Position numbers and translations under genes: made by a program. A stretch of DNA of 64,000 bases from Verrucomicrobiaceae bacterium (GTDB taxonomy: Bacteria; Verrucomicrobiota; Verrucomicrobiia; Verrucomicrobiales; Verrucomicrobiaceae): positions 1 to 64,000 of the forward strand of contig JAEUHK010000066.1 in the NCBI GenBank assembly GCA_016795465.1. The letters run 5' to 3'. Every line of letters begins with the position of its first letter. Within the stretch, counting starts at the first letter, position 1. Below are positions 8,816 through 16,997 of this stretch, piece by piece. The notes under the pieces are model-generated. The model was not told the origin of the DNA. It searched no databases and worked only from the letters and a program-made list of their open reading frames with translations.

Positions 8816-8854
8816 AACGCCCTCTTCCCCACGGAAGAAGGCGTTTTGTTTTTT
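8816..8854 (+). terminator. Rho-independent terminator
   Basis: A stem AACGCC-CTCTTCC / GGAAGAA-GGCGTT with one mismatch and a CCAC loop (8816-8845) is followed by a T-rich run (TTTTGTTTTTT). It terminates the isomerase/epimerase gene. Confidence 0.85.
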
Positions 8855-8918
8855 CTGAGAAAGCTGCAATACCAAAAAGGGCGTGCAAAGCCCTTCGACT
8901 GCGCGATGTCAGCCACCC

Positions 8919-9782
8919 ATGAGTCTCCAGCGCCTAGTTTCCGAGCCTTCACCATTGCTGCCGTTTCTCTTTTCGGCCTATCCCGAGGTCAAAAAGACGA
9001 AAGTCAGGCAGTGGCTGAAATATGGTGCCGTGCATGTGAACGGCGTTTCGACCAAGCGACACGACCATGCGCTGGCCAAAGGCGACAAAATCGCCATCCG
9101 CCCGCAGAAAGCGCCAGCCGAGACCTCGCCGCTGCCGCCCGGCCTGCGCATCGTGCATGAGGATGGCGCCGTGCTCGTCGTCGAAAAGCCTGCTGGCTGG
9201 CTCACCATTGCCAAAGACAGCGGCAAGGGCCGAAACATCTACTCGGTGCTCATGGATCATGTCCGCTCCGCGAATCCGAAGCTCAAAGTTTGGATCGTGC
9301 ATCGCCTCGATCGCGAAACCTCAGGCCTGATCGTCTTTGCCAAGACCGAGGATGCCAAGCGCACGCTGCAAAAGCACTGGCAGGAGTTCGACAAGCGCTA
9401 CCTGGCGGTGGTCGAAGGCGTGCCAAAGGAGCCCAAAGGCACGATCCGGTCCTTTTTGGACGAGTCGAACCCGATGCGGGTTTACAGCGCCGCTCCGTCC
9501 GAGGATACCCGGGAGGCTGTCACGCACTATCAGGTTCTCAAACAAGGCAAAGGCCGCAGTTTGATTCAGTTGACCCTGGAGACGGGGCGTCGTCACCAGA
9601 TCCGCGTGCAGCTCAGCGATGCCCGCTGCCCCGTGGTGGGCGATCCACGCTATGGCGCGAAGACCGATCCAGCCAGCCGTTTGGCTCTTCACGCCAGCCA
9701 CCTGACCTTCAAGCACCCTGTGGACGGTTCTCGCATGACCTTCGACTCCGCGCTGCCGAGGGATCTGGCCGCTTTGCTCTAA
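8919..9782 (+). CDS. RluA-family 23S rRNA/tRNA pseudouridine synthase
   Basis: A 287-residue enzyme that isomerizes uridine to pseudouridine in RNA. The N-terminus is an S4-like RNA-binding domain (TKVRQWLKYGAVHVNG, about 27-42). The catalytic motif VHRLDRETSGL contains Asp131, and the C-terminal GRRHQIRVQL and CPVVGDPRYG are family signatures. The ATG at 8919 is preferred; an in-frame ATG at 8883 would add 12 unconserved residues. The exact target (RluA, RluC or RluD type) cannot be told from sequence alone. Confidence 0.9.
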   Translation: MSLQRLVSEPSPLLPFLFSAYPEVKKTKVRQWLKYGAVHVNGVSTKRHDHALAKGDKIAIRPQKAPAETSPLPPGLRIVHEDGAVLVVEKPAGWLTIAKDSGKGRNIYSVLMDHVRSANPKLKVWIVHRLDRETSGLIVFAKTEDAKRTLQKHWQEFDKRYLAVVEGVPKEPKGTIRSFLDESNPMRVYSAAPSEDTREAVTHYQVLKQGKGRSLIQLTLETGRRHQIRVQLSDARCPVVGDPRYGAKTDPASRLALHASHLTFKHPVDGSRMTFDSALPRDLAALL

Positions 9783-9784
9783 AA

Positions 9785-9835
9785 AAGCGAAACCTCATGC
9801 TCCAGCAGGGGCGCATGAGGTTTCGAAGACGTTTC
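9785..9835 (-). terminator. Convergent terminator, minus-strand T-run
   Basis: A 13-bp perfect stem, CGAAACCTCATGC (9788-9800) and its complement (9823-9835). On the minus strand the hairpin is followed by CTTTTTT, so it serves the HTH-REC gene. It may also stop the convergent pseudouridine synthase gene, though no T-run follows on that strand. Confidence 0.85.
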
Positions 9836-9848
9836 TGGCGTTACTCAA

Positions 9849-10421
9849 TCAGGCTTCCGCCGTCTCGGTGGCACCTTTGTGGCCAAGCTGCTTCACCGCG
9901 AGGTTAAGCTGGTCGTACTCGATGGGCTTCTTGATGACCGTGACCGGCCCGTGGGAGAGGATACGGCTGAGGATTTCGCTATCAGGATAGCCCGTGATGA
10001 CCACGATCGGCAGATCCGGATGAATGGCCTTCAGTTGGGAGTAAACCTCATCACCGGACACATCCGGGAGCTTCAGGTCGAGGAAGACGAAGTCGAACTT
10101 CTGCTTCCGAGCCATCGCAATGGCTTCAGAACCACTGCCCACGACCAAGCGGCCGAATCCAGCCTTCTTCAGGAACTGCTTGAAGAGAGCCTGCAGAGCA
10201 GGGTCATCGTCCACCACGAGCACGGTAGGCTGGCCGCCTTGCTCCTCTTTGCGCAACACATCGCGATCCAGCAGGCTGCGCTTGATGCGCCAGCGGCCCC
10301 CGATCTGCACGGCAGGAAGCTGACCGCGCTGGACGAGGTAATAAACGGTGGGCAGAGGAATCCGGAGGTACTCCGAAGTCTCTTTGACCGTCATAAGTTC
10401 GGGCGGTGCGGTATCGGCCAT
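9849..10421 (-). CDS. Response regulator with N-terminal excisionase-type HTH
   Basis: 190 residues in an unusual order: a DNA-binding excisionase/MerR-type helix-turn-helix (about 8-52: LMTVKETSEYLRIPLPTVYYLVQRGQLPAVQIGGRWRI) followed by a receiver domain (about 66-182). The receiver has the acidic pocket (DDD, 71-73), phospho-acceptor Asp115 (FVFLDLKLPD), the Thr switch (VITGYPD) and Lys (VIKKPIE), so it should be phosphorylatable. Most response regulators carry the DNA-binding domain at the C-terminus. No histidine kinase is adjacent, making it an orphan. A strong terminator follows. Confidence 0.85.
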   Translation of the reverse strand: MADTAPPELMTVKETSEYLRIPLPTVYYLVQRGQLPAVQIGGRWRIKRSLLDRDVLRKEEQGGQPTVLVVDDDPALQALFKQFLKKAGFGRLVVGSGSEAIAMARKQKFDFVFLDLKLPDVSGDEVYSQLKAIHPDLPIVVITGYPDSEILSRILSHGPVTVIKKPIEYDQLNLAVKQLGHKGATETAEA

Positions 10422-10808
10422 AAGGAGTGTGGGTGGTAAAATCGGGTTGGGGGTGGTTGGAAAGGCGAGGACAGAACTAGAAGCGGAGTCGGCAGTGAGG
10501 TTGTAGGCGTTATAATCTCAAGGTCTCGTTTGTTGGTCTAGCGTAGTCGTTATCGTGAATAATAGGTAGATTTGCGATTCTTTGTCAAAAGTGCAACAGC
10601 AAACTGCCGATTCATGTAAATCTTTGGAATTCATGAAGTCTTCCATACAAAACGACTCTCATCACAAGAAGGGCAATGAATAGAATCAGTCCACCGCTTG
10701 GACAAGTGGCGGTTTGATTGACTATAAAGCCGCTGAACGCTTGAACGGTCGCGATTGCCTGTTCACCCGCTTTGACAAGCCTCCCCCCTCCGGCGAAACT
10801 GTCGCACT
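10422..10808. other. Intergenic region, relatively AT-rich
   Basis: 387 bases between the divergent HTH-REC and phosphatase genes. Composition is clearly more AT-rich than the flanks around 10,560-10,700. No ORF or RNA gene is recognised. It must hold the promoters of both neighbours, but no hexamer pair stands out enough to call. Confidence 0.4.
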
Positions 10809-11276
10809 TTGAAACGCGTCCTCTTCGTCTGCACCGGAAACACCTGCCGCAGCCCTATGGCTGAGGCCTTGTTTCGTGACCTCGTCAAAGACCGGCCCGA
10901 CTACGAAGTCGGCAGTGCCGGGGTTGCCGCCGCACCGGGCATGCCCGCCAGCAAGCACACCACCGCCATTCTGCGTGAAAAAGGGCTCCTGAGGCCGGAT
11001 TTCGCCTCGCGCATGCTGGATGAGGACATGCTCCGTGCCGCCACGCATGTCTTTGCGATGTCGTCCCACCACCTCGCGGCCATTGAGGACGAATTCCCGG
11101 AGCACGCGGACAAGGTCTATCTCGTTTCCGAGTTCGTCGCGGACGACTCGCTTCGTGGCAAAGACGTGAGCGATCCCTTTGGCGCAGGCCGGGCGGCCTA
11201 CGACGATACTCTCGCTGACCTCGAGGCCATGCTCCCCAGCCTCGTGGCCTACATCGACCAGACCCACAAGGAGTGA
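10809..11276 (+). CDS. Low-molecular-weight protein-tyrosine (or arginine) phosphatase
   Basis: A 155-residue LMW-PTP. The N-terminal P-loop [15 protein letters not shown] carries Cys8 and Arg14 of CX5R(S/T), and the late DPFG supplies the general acid Asp. The start is a TTG at 10,809, the first codon that keeps the P-loop at its usual position. The next gene encodes RpiB-GlyA. The order LMW-PTP, rpiB, glyA matches the Bacillus ywlE-ywlF-(ywlG)-glyA region, where YwlE is a protein-arginine phosphatase. Arginine specificity here is only a hint. Confidence 0.88.
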   Translation: MKRVLFVCTGNTCRSPMAEALFRDLVKDRPDYEVGSAGVAAAPGMPASKHTTAILREKGLLRPDFASRMLDEDMLRAATHVFAMSSHHLAAIEDEFPEHADKVYLVSEFVADDSLRGKDVSDPFGAGRAAYDDTLADLEAMLPSLVAYIDQTHKE

Positions 11277-11397
11277 CGGCCGGTTTTCGGCCTCGCGTAG
11301 GCAAATTGTCTGGTTGCAGACACCGCCAAGTCTCTGCATGGAAACTACCCGCACCAGCCGGCGGATTTTCTTCCCTCATTTGAATTCGTCCCTCGCC

Positions 11398-13086
11398 ATG
11401 TCCGACCTTCCTCGCAGCCTCGCCATCGGTTCCGACCACGGTGGCCTCGTGCTCAAAAACGCCGTCGCGGCGCATCTGAAGGCCGCGGGTTTTGAAGTCG
11501 AGGACGTCGGCACGCACACGATGGACAGCGTGGACTACCCGGACTTCGCGGAGATGGTCAGCGAGCGTGTTTTGGACGGCCGTGCGGATGCGGGCATCCT
11601 CGTTTGCACCACCGGCATCGGCGTCAGCATCGCCGCGAACCGCCACGCCGGCATCCAGGCCTCCCTCGTGCATGATGTGGAGACCGCCAAGATCACCCGC
11701 GAGCACAACGCCTCGAACATTCTCTGCCTCGCAGGCAAAACCACGCCCGAGTCTCTGGCGAAAGACATCGCTACCGCCTGGCTCGCCACCCCCTTTGCTG
11801 GAGGCCGTCATGGCCGCCGCGTCGATAAAATGAACACCCAAGCCCACCCCCTCAGCATCCTCGCCTCTGCCGATCCCGCCGTCGCCCACATCATCCAGGG
11901 CGAGCAGCAACGCCAGCAGGACCACATCGAGCTCATCGCGAGCGAAAACTTCACCTCCCGCGCCGTGATGGCGGCTCAAGGCAGCTGCCTCACCAACAAA
12001 TACGCCGAAGGTTATCCCGCGAAGCGCTGGTATGGCGGCTGTGAGGAAGTGGACAAGGTCGAGCAGCTCGCCATCGACCGCGCGTGCGAGCTCTTCGGTG
12101 CGAAATTCGCCAACGTGCAGCCCCATTCCGGCTCGCAGGCCAATGCCGCCGTCTATTTCAGCGTGCTGCAGCCCGGTGACAAAGTGCTCGGCATGAACCT
12201 CGCCCACGGCGGCCATCTCACCCACGGCAACCCCGCGAACTTCAGCGGCCGTTTTTACCAGTTCTGCCAATACGGCGTCAGCGCCACCGATGAGCGCATC
12301 AACTACGACGAACTCGCCGAAGTCGCCCTGCGTGAAAAACCGAAGATGATCACCGCCGGTGCCTCAGCGTATCCGCGCATCATCGACTTCAAAAAGATGA
12401 GCGAGATCGCCAAGAGCGTCGGCGCGTATCTTTTCGTCGATATGGCCCACATTGCCGGCCTCGTCGCCGGTGGCACGCATCCCTCGCCGATGGAATATGC
12501 CGACTTCGTCACCACCACCACGCACAAGAGCCTGCGCGGCCCGCGTGGCGGCATGATCCTCACCAACAACGAAGACCTCTTCAAAAAAATCCAGAGCCAG
12601 GTCTTCCCCGGCGTGCAGGGCGGCCCGCTCATGCACGTCATCGCTGCCAAGGCCGTCTGCTTCGGCGAGTGCCTCAAGCCTGATTTCAAAGCCTACACCG
12701 CCCAGGTCGTCAAAAACGCCCAGGCCCTCGCCGCCGCGCTCATGGCCCTCGGCTACCGCATCACCAGCGGCGGCACCGACAACCACCTCATGCTCGTCGA
12801 TCTCCGTCCGCAGAGCCTCAATGGCAAAATCGCCAGCGAGACCCTCGACAAGGCCGCCATCACCGTGAACAAAAACGGCATCCCCTTCGACACCGAGAAG
12901 ATCACCCTCGGCGGCGGCATCCGCGTCGGCACCCCCGCCGTCACCACCCGCGGCATGAAAGAAGCCGAAATGACCCAAATCGCCTCCTGGATCGACCGCG
13001 CGCTCAAGAATCGCGAAAACGACGCCGTGCTCGCCGACATCCGCAAAGAGGTCAGCGAGACGAACAAGCGTTTTCCGCTGCCTTGA
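11398..13086 (+). CDS. In-frame fusion of ribose-5-phosphate isomerase B and serine hydroxymethyltransferase
   Basis: One uninterrupted 562-codon frame. Residues 1-144 are a full-length RpiB: GSDHGG at the start, the CTTGIG active-site loop and the usual C-terminal [10 protein letters not shown]. It interconverts ribulose-5-phosphate and ribose-5-phosphate. Residues 145-562 are a full-length GlyA (about 418 residues): [18 protein letters not shown], the pyridoxal phosphate lysine in [14 protein letters not shown], and GGIRVGTPA. It makes glycine and methylene-tetrahydrofolate from serine. The GlyA part begins with an ATG (11,830), but no stop codon or well-placed ribosome-binding site separates the halves. 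Either a bifunctional protein is made, or GlyA is also initiated internally. Confidence 0.93.
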   Translation: MSDLPRSLAIGSDHGGLVLKNAVAAHLKAAGFEVEDVGTHTMDSVDYPDFAEMVSERVLDGRADAGILVCTTGIGVSIAANRHAGIQASLVHDVETAKITREHNASNILCLAGKTTPESLAKDIATAWLATPFAGGRHGRRVDKMNTQAHPLSILASADPAVAHIIQGEQQRQQDHIELIASENFTSRAVMAAQGSCLTNKYAEGYPAKRWYGGCEEVDKVEQLAIDRACELFGAKFANVQPHSGSQANAAVYFSVLQPGDKVLGMNLAHGGHLTHGNPANFSGRFYQFCQYGVSATDERINYDELAEVALREKPKMITAGASAYPRIIDFKKMSEIAKSVGAYLFVDMAHIAGLVAGGTHPSPMEYADFVTTTTHKSLRGPRGGMILTNNEDLFKKIQSQVFPGVQGGPLMHVIAAKAVCFGECLKPDFKAYTAQVVKNAQALAAALMALGYRITSGGTDNHLMLVDLRPQSLNGKIASETLDKAAITVNKNGIPFDTEKITLGGGIRVGTPAVTTRGMKEAEMTQIASWIDRALKNRENDAVLADIRKEVSETNKRFPLP

Positions 13087-13098
13087 GCACTTTGATCG

Positions 13099-13126
13099 AG
13101 TGATGCGGAGGTCACTCCGCATCACT
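13099..13126. terminator. Bidirectional terminator between convergent genes
   Basis: A perfect 12-bp stem, AGTGATGCGGAG / CTCCGCATCACT, with a GTCA loop lies between the end of the RpiB-GlyA gene and the permease gene and includes the permease's stop codon. No strong T-run follows on either strand. Confidence 0.7.
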
Positions 13127-14264
13127 AGACCGCCAGCCGCATCACCGCGGGAGCCGCCCAGATGGCTAGCGCATACAAAGCGCTGGCGATCACGAGGGCA
13201 AACAACGCGATCAATCCGATCTCCAGCGTCTTCACGCTGAGGAGAGAGACGCGGGACACTCCAATGTCCTCCAGCGTGGTAAACTCCCGCTTCCTCAATC
13301 GGAACGACAAGGCAAACACCAGCGCCGAGACAAACAACGCCGCTCCAGCGGTCGTCAGCAGCATGGCCGCGGCAAAGCCTTCGAGGCGCACGAGCTGTGT
13401 CAGCAGGCCCTCCATGTCATCTCGCGGGCGGATGAGCTGCGCCGTTTTGGACCGCGCATAGTCGCCAGCCACCAGCGCCTCCGTTTTGGCATCCGGCGGC
13501 ACCACGATGGCGGCACTCACGGGATAGTCGCCGAGATCGCCGTGGAAGTGGAAGGAGTTCAAATTCGCATCCGTGACCTCTTGAAACATCCGCACGGCCG
13601 CGTTGGCTACCGAGTTGTGATCCTCCTGTTTGAGCACGTCAGTGCCCTTCACATCGTCATGACCATGCGCCCGGCCTTCGATGAGCCACGCGGTCTTAAG
13701 ATCACAAAACACCGCGTCATCATCGGGTGTGCCGTTGGCGGTCAACACACCCGTCACGCGCATCTTCAGCGGGTAAGTGCCTGCCATGTCAAAGGTCTGC
13801 TCCGGCGTCGAAAACACCGCGTCGCCCGGCTTGAGGCCGCGTTCGCGTGCCAGCCGTGCTCCGACGACGCAATCACCCAGCCGCGTGATCTGTTTCCCCG
13901 CCGCCACACGCAGCCCGCGAAAGCCAAAATACTCCAATGCCGTGCCGACGATGGGCGCTCCTTGCGCCTCAAAGCGCACATGCAGCGGGATGCCGCCCGC
14001 CGGCACCTCGTTGAGCTTCAGCGAAGCCAGATTCTCCTTCTTGAAATACAGCGCCGTCATCATCAGATCGAGCGCACTGCCGCGCGTGCCCACGATCTGC
14101 GGCGTCGAGGCCGCCCGCGATCTCAGTTCGGCCTGCGCATGCCGCACCAACACTCGCAGGCAAAGCGGCAGCGCCACCACCAGCCCCAGCGCCGAGGCCA
14201 ACAGCAGGCTCTGGACGCGATGCCGCAACACATAGCGGAGAGCGAGGTGAAGGGCGGCGGTCAT
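13125..14264 (-). CDS. FtsX-like ABC transporter permease
   Basis: 379 residues with an N-terminal helix (about 16-38), a large outer domain and three C-terminal helices (about 295-320, 340-360, 355-378), the layout of MacB/FtsX permeases. ALRYVLRHRVQSLLLASALGL is a typical start. No ATPase is adjacent in the window. The gene is divergent from blaI, and two BlaI-type operators (14,309-14,348) lie in the shared gap, so it may be under BlaI control. Substrate unknown. Confidence 0.75.
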   Translation of the reverse strand: MTAALHLALRYVLRHRVQSLLLASALGLVVALPLCLRVLVRHAQAELRSRAASTPQIVGTRGSALDLMMTALYFKKENLASLKLNEVPAGGIPLHVRFEAQGAPIVGTALEYFGFRGLRVAAGKQITRLGDCVVGARLARERGLKPGDAVFSTPEQTFDMAGTYPLKMRVTGVLTANGTPDDDAVFCDLKTAWLIEGRAHGHDDVKGTDVLKQEDHNSVANAAVRMFQEVTDANLNSFHFHGDLGDYPVSAAIVVPPDAKTEALVAGDYARSKTAQLIRPRDDMEGLLTQLVRLEGFAAAMLLTTAGAALFVSALVFALSFRLRKREFTTLEDIGVSRVSLLSVKTLEIGLIALFALVIASALYALAIWAAPAVMRLAV

Positions 14265-14308
14265 GCAGGGCGCGGATAGTGCGAAGCAAAAAGCCTCTTG
14301 CCAACTTT

Positions 14309-14348
14309 GGATTACGCCTGTAATCCATTCGGATCACGTTTGTAATCC
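14309..14348. promoter_or_regulatory. Two tandem BlaI/MecI-type operators
   Basis: Two dyads with the same layout: GGATTAC-GCCT-GTAATCC (14,309-14,326, perfect) and GGATCAC-GTTT-GTAATCC (14,331-14,348, one mismatch). Their centres are 22 bp apart, about two helical turns, and they end 6 bases before the blaI start codon. The arms resemble known BlaI/MecI operators, which contain TAC and GTA half-sites. They would give autoregulation of blaI and possibly control of the divergent permease gene. Confidence 0.8.
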
Positions 14349-14354
14349 GATGCC

Positions 14355-14768
14355 ATGCCCGCCAAACCCGACGAAGACGATCTCCCCGCCACGCCCCGCA
14401 TCTCCGACGCCGAATGGACCGTCATGAAGGTCCTCTGGGAACGCGGCACCAGCACGCTAGGCGAGGTCGTGCGCGAGCTTGAAGGCCGTCTGCACTGGAA
14501 ACCGCGCACCGTGCAGTCCCTCATTCGCCGACTCACCGAAAAAGGCGCGCTCGCCGTCGAGGCCGTGGGCCGAGAATTCCGCTACACGCCCGCCGTCGAT
14601 CAAAACCACTGCCAACTCGAAGAAAGCCGCAGTTTCCTCGACCGCGTCTTCAACGGTCGCCTCACCCCGTTCGTCGCCGGCCTCATGGAGCGTGAAGAAG
14701 TCTCGAAAGACGACCTCGCGGCTCTTCGTGAGGTGCTCGCTCAGGCCGAGCGCAAACTGAAGAAGTGA
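14355..14768 (+). CDS. BlaI/MecI/CopY-family transcriptional repressor
   Basis: A 137-residue winged-helix repressor: ISDAEWTVMKVLWERGTSTLGEVV and the recognition helix region WKPRTVQSLIRRLTEKGAL match BlaI/MecI. The C-terminal helical part (about 85-137) is the dimerization arm that the BlaR1-type protease pathway cleaves or inactivates. It is directly upstream of the M56 peptidase gene at 14,926. Two dyad operators precede its start. No beta-lactamase is nearby, so the signal is not necessarily an antibiotic. Confidence 0.9.
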   Translation: MPAKPDEDDLPATPRISDAEWTVMKVLWERGTSTLGEVVRELEGRLHWKPRTVQSLIRRLTEKGALAVEAVGREFRYTPAVDQNHCQLEESRSFLDRVFNGRLTPFVAGLMEREEVSKDDLAALREVLAQAERKLKK

Positions 14769-14829
14769 CCGCCTGCTCAATCGTCCTCGTCCTCCTACTC
14801 GAACTCGTCCTCGATCCCTGCGCCCTCGT

Positions 14830-14912
14830 GAGAAGTCAGATGTGAAAAGTCAGAAGTAGCTCAGCCCCTCTTCCAATTTTCAGTTCTCAGTTTCCAATTC
14901 TCAATTTTCAGT
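14830..14912. repeat. Degenerate heptamer repeats upstream of the BlaR1-like gene
   Basis: Two runs of 7-base units. At 14,830-14,857: GAGAAGT, CAGATGT, GAAAAGT, CAGAAGT. At 14,871-14,912: TTCCAAT, TTTCAGT, TCTCAGT, TTCCAAT, TCTCAAT, TTTCAGT. The phase is exact across all units. They fill the gap between the blaI and blaR1-like genes. Confidence 0.75.
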
Positions 14913-14925
14913 CCCCACCCGCGCC

Positions 14926-16584
14926 ATGACCTCCGAAGCCCTTCTCCACTGGCTCCAGCGCACCTCCATTGAGGCCAGTCTCCTCATTCTCGCCGTGCTC
15001 GGCCTGCGCCTCATGCTCGGCACGCGTCTCAGTCCCGCGTGGCGCATCGGCCTGTGGTTGCTCGTGGGAGCGAAACTGATGCTCCCCGCCTTCATCCCGG
15101 CTGGATTTGGCCTTGGGTCGCTCTGTAAGGACATAAGGGACACAAAAGACAAAAGTGACCTCATGATCACCCACAGCGTCTCTTCGGTCCCTTCAGTCCC
15201 TTCAGTCCTTTTCGTCCCTTCTGCCACACCCGCCCAGCTTCCTCATTCCTCATTCGACCTTCGTCATGCCGCGCTAGCGGTCTGGCTCCTCGGCACCCTT
15301 ACCATCCTCACCGCTGCGCTTCTCCGCCAGCGCCGCTTTCACCAGCATCTCTCCACGCTCCCCATCGCCGACGATCCCCATCTATCGTCTCTCCTCTCCC
15401 ATCTATCCTCTCAGGCCCGCGTCCCCACCCCGCAGATCGTTCTCACCGCCCCCGGCACCACGCCCGCCCTCGTCGGCGTCCGTCAGCCGAAAATCCTCCT
15501 TCCATCCGATTGGCAAAACCGTTTCACCGACCGCAGCCTGCGCCACGTCCTCCTTCACGAGTTGCTCCACATCCGTCATCGCGACCTCCTCTGGAACTGG
15601 GCCGCCACCGCCGCGCAGGCGCTGCATTGGTTCAATCCGCTGGTTTGGTTTGTCGTGTCTCGCTTCCTGGCCGATCGCGAACTGCGCTGCGACGCCGGTG
15701 CGCTGGAGATCCTCGCGCCTTCCGAGCGGCTCGACTACGGCCACACGCTGCTGCGCATTCAGGAAACCTTCTTCGCACCACCGGCCATCGCAGGGTTGGC
15801 TCCATGCGTGCGCAACCATCCCACCCTGCGTCAACGCATCCTCATGATCGCCACCCCAACCACCCGCCAGCCCGTCATTCAGGCCCTGCTTGTCCTCACG
15901 CTCAGCGTGCTGGTCGGCTACTCCTTCACCACCGCCCGCGCCGCCGAAAAAGAAGTCCCACCCAAGGTCCGCGAAGGCTCCACCACCGCAAAAACGTCAA
16001 CAGAGTCACCGCGGTCAACAGAGTCCCCCAAACCCGCCATGAAGGACGGCGAACGCGAAGGCGGCAAACCCTCCGCAGAGCGTGAAGGTGGAAAACCCAG
16101 CGCCGAACGCGACGGCACCCGCAAACCCGGCCCCCGCGATGGCGAAGGTGAAAAGAAACCCGGCATGCGCGATGGCGACAAGCCCCGCACCGGCTCCCGC
16201 GATGGCGAAGGCATGAAAAAGCCCGCTGCTGAACGTGATGCGGGCACTCCTGCCCGCAAAGGCGATGGCGAAGGCCGCAAGCCCTCCGCCGAATCCGGCC
16301 AGAAGCCCCGCAAAGGCTCTGAAGGGAGCGCGGACACTCCTGTCCGCAGTTCCAGCGAACTCATCACCCTCAAAGTCATCGACGGCGGCGAAACCGTCCT
16401 CATCGGCGACGAAAAAGTCCCCATGAACCGCCTCCGCGGCTTCCTCAGCACCTTCCTCCCCGACCACCCCGGTGCCAAAGTCGAAGTCACCGGCAACGAC
16501 GACATCCCGCTCAAAGCCCTCCACAACACCGTCGATGCCGTCCGCGACAACGGGAACAAGAATGTGGGCATCAAGGCGGAGTAA
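14926..16584 (+). CDS. BlaR1/MecR1-type M56 metallopeptidase with repeat linker and ExbD-like C-terminal domain
   Basis: A 552-residue membrane sensor-protease. Three N-terminal helices (about 16-34, 40-58, 115-135) precede the M56 protease domain. Its zinc motif HELLHIRHRD is near residue 211, and DRELRCDAGAL carries the downstream zinc ligand. A fourth helix (about 325-340) leads outside. A long, charged, low-complexity linker follows (about 345-475, units such as EREGGKPSA and RDGEGMKKP). The last 75 residues (ITLKVIDGGETVLIGDEKV onward) resemble the periplasmic domain of ExbD/TolR, not the penicillin-binding sensor of BlaR1. The ligand is therefore probably not a beta-lactam. The gene also holds short duplicated segments and two ACTCCTG palindromes. 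Confidence 0.82.
   Translation: MTSEALLHWLQRTSIEASLLILAVLGLRLMLGTRLSPAWRIGLWLLVGAKLMLPAFIPAGFGLGSLCKDIRDTKDKSDLMITHSVSSVPSVPSVLFVPSATPAQLPHSSFDLRHAALAVWLLGTLTILTAALLRQRRFHQHLSTLPIADDPHLSSLLSHLSSQARVPTPQIVLTAPGTTPALVGVRQPKILLPSDWQNRFTDRSLRHVLLHELLHIRHRDLLWNWAATAAQALHWFNPLVWFVVSRFLADRELRCDAGALEILAPSERLDYGHTLLRIQETFFAPPAIAGLAPCVRNHPTLRQRILMIATPTTRQPVIQALLVLTLSVLVGYSFTTARAAEKEVPPKVREGSTTAKTSTESPRSTESPKPAMKDGEREGGKPSAEREGGKPSAERDGTRKPGPRDGEGEKKPGMRDGDKPRTGSRDGEGMKKPAAERDAGTPARKGDGEGRKPSAESGQKPRKGSEGSADTPVRSSSELITLKVIDGGETVLIGDEKVPMNRLRGFLSTFLPDHPGAKVEVTGNDDIPLKALHNTVDAVRDNGNKNVGIKAE
16240..16257. repeat. Intragenic palindrome, ACTCCTG family, copy 1
   Basis: GCGGGCACTCCTGCCCGC: 7-bp arms and a CTCC loop, translated in the BlaR1-like gene as AGTPAR. 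Same family as the copies at 16,330 and 40,521. Confidence 0.75.
16330..16347. repeat. Intragenic palindrome, ACTCCTG family, copy 2
   Basis: GCGGACACTCCTGTCCGC, translated as ADTPVR. Compared with copy 1 it differs by a compensating pair of changes that keeps the stem intact. Confidence 0.75.
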
Positions 16585-16613
16585 ACCGGCTAGTCCTTTA
16601 AATCTGAATCATC

Positions 16614-16979
16614 ATGGCCGAAAACAGTTCAGAACCTCCAAAGTCGAATAACTTAGAGGGATGCCTGGCATTTGCTGCCGGAGCAATTTTGGCCCCCATT
16701 CTTCTGTTTAGTTTTGCTACAGCCATCTTTGGTAGCAGCCGCCATGACTCGGCATCCGGCTGGGGATTGGCTCCTATCCTGCCGTATCTTTGGGTTGTAA
16801 TGTGGCTGCCGGTTTACGCCATTTCATATGCGCTGGTTTGCGGTGTTCTTCAAAAGTGCGTTCAGCCAAAGGGTTCTGTCTCCTTGCCTGCGGCACTCGC
16901 AGCCACCTTGATCTACATCTTGGCCGCGCTCATCGCTCGCTGGCTATCCAAGGACGGTTCTTTCAGTTTCTACGGGTAA
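16614..16979 (+). CDS. Small hypothetical membrane protein
   Basis: 121 residues with three predicted transmembrane segments (about 18-40, 58-80, 92-110) after a short polar N-terminus. No family is recognised. GC content and codon use look lower than in neighbouring genes (for example AATAACTTAGAG near the start), which may indicate recent acquisition. It lies 29 bases after the BlaR1-like gene on the same strand. Confidence 0.6.
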   Translation: MAENSSEPPKSNNLEGCLAFAAGAILAPILLFSFATAIFGSSRHDSASGWGLAPILPYLWVVMWLPVYAISYALVCGVLQKCVQPKGSVSLPAALAATLIYILAALIARWLSKDGSFSFYG

Positions 16980-16997
16980 AACACTCAGGCCATCATC

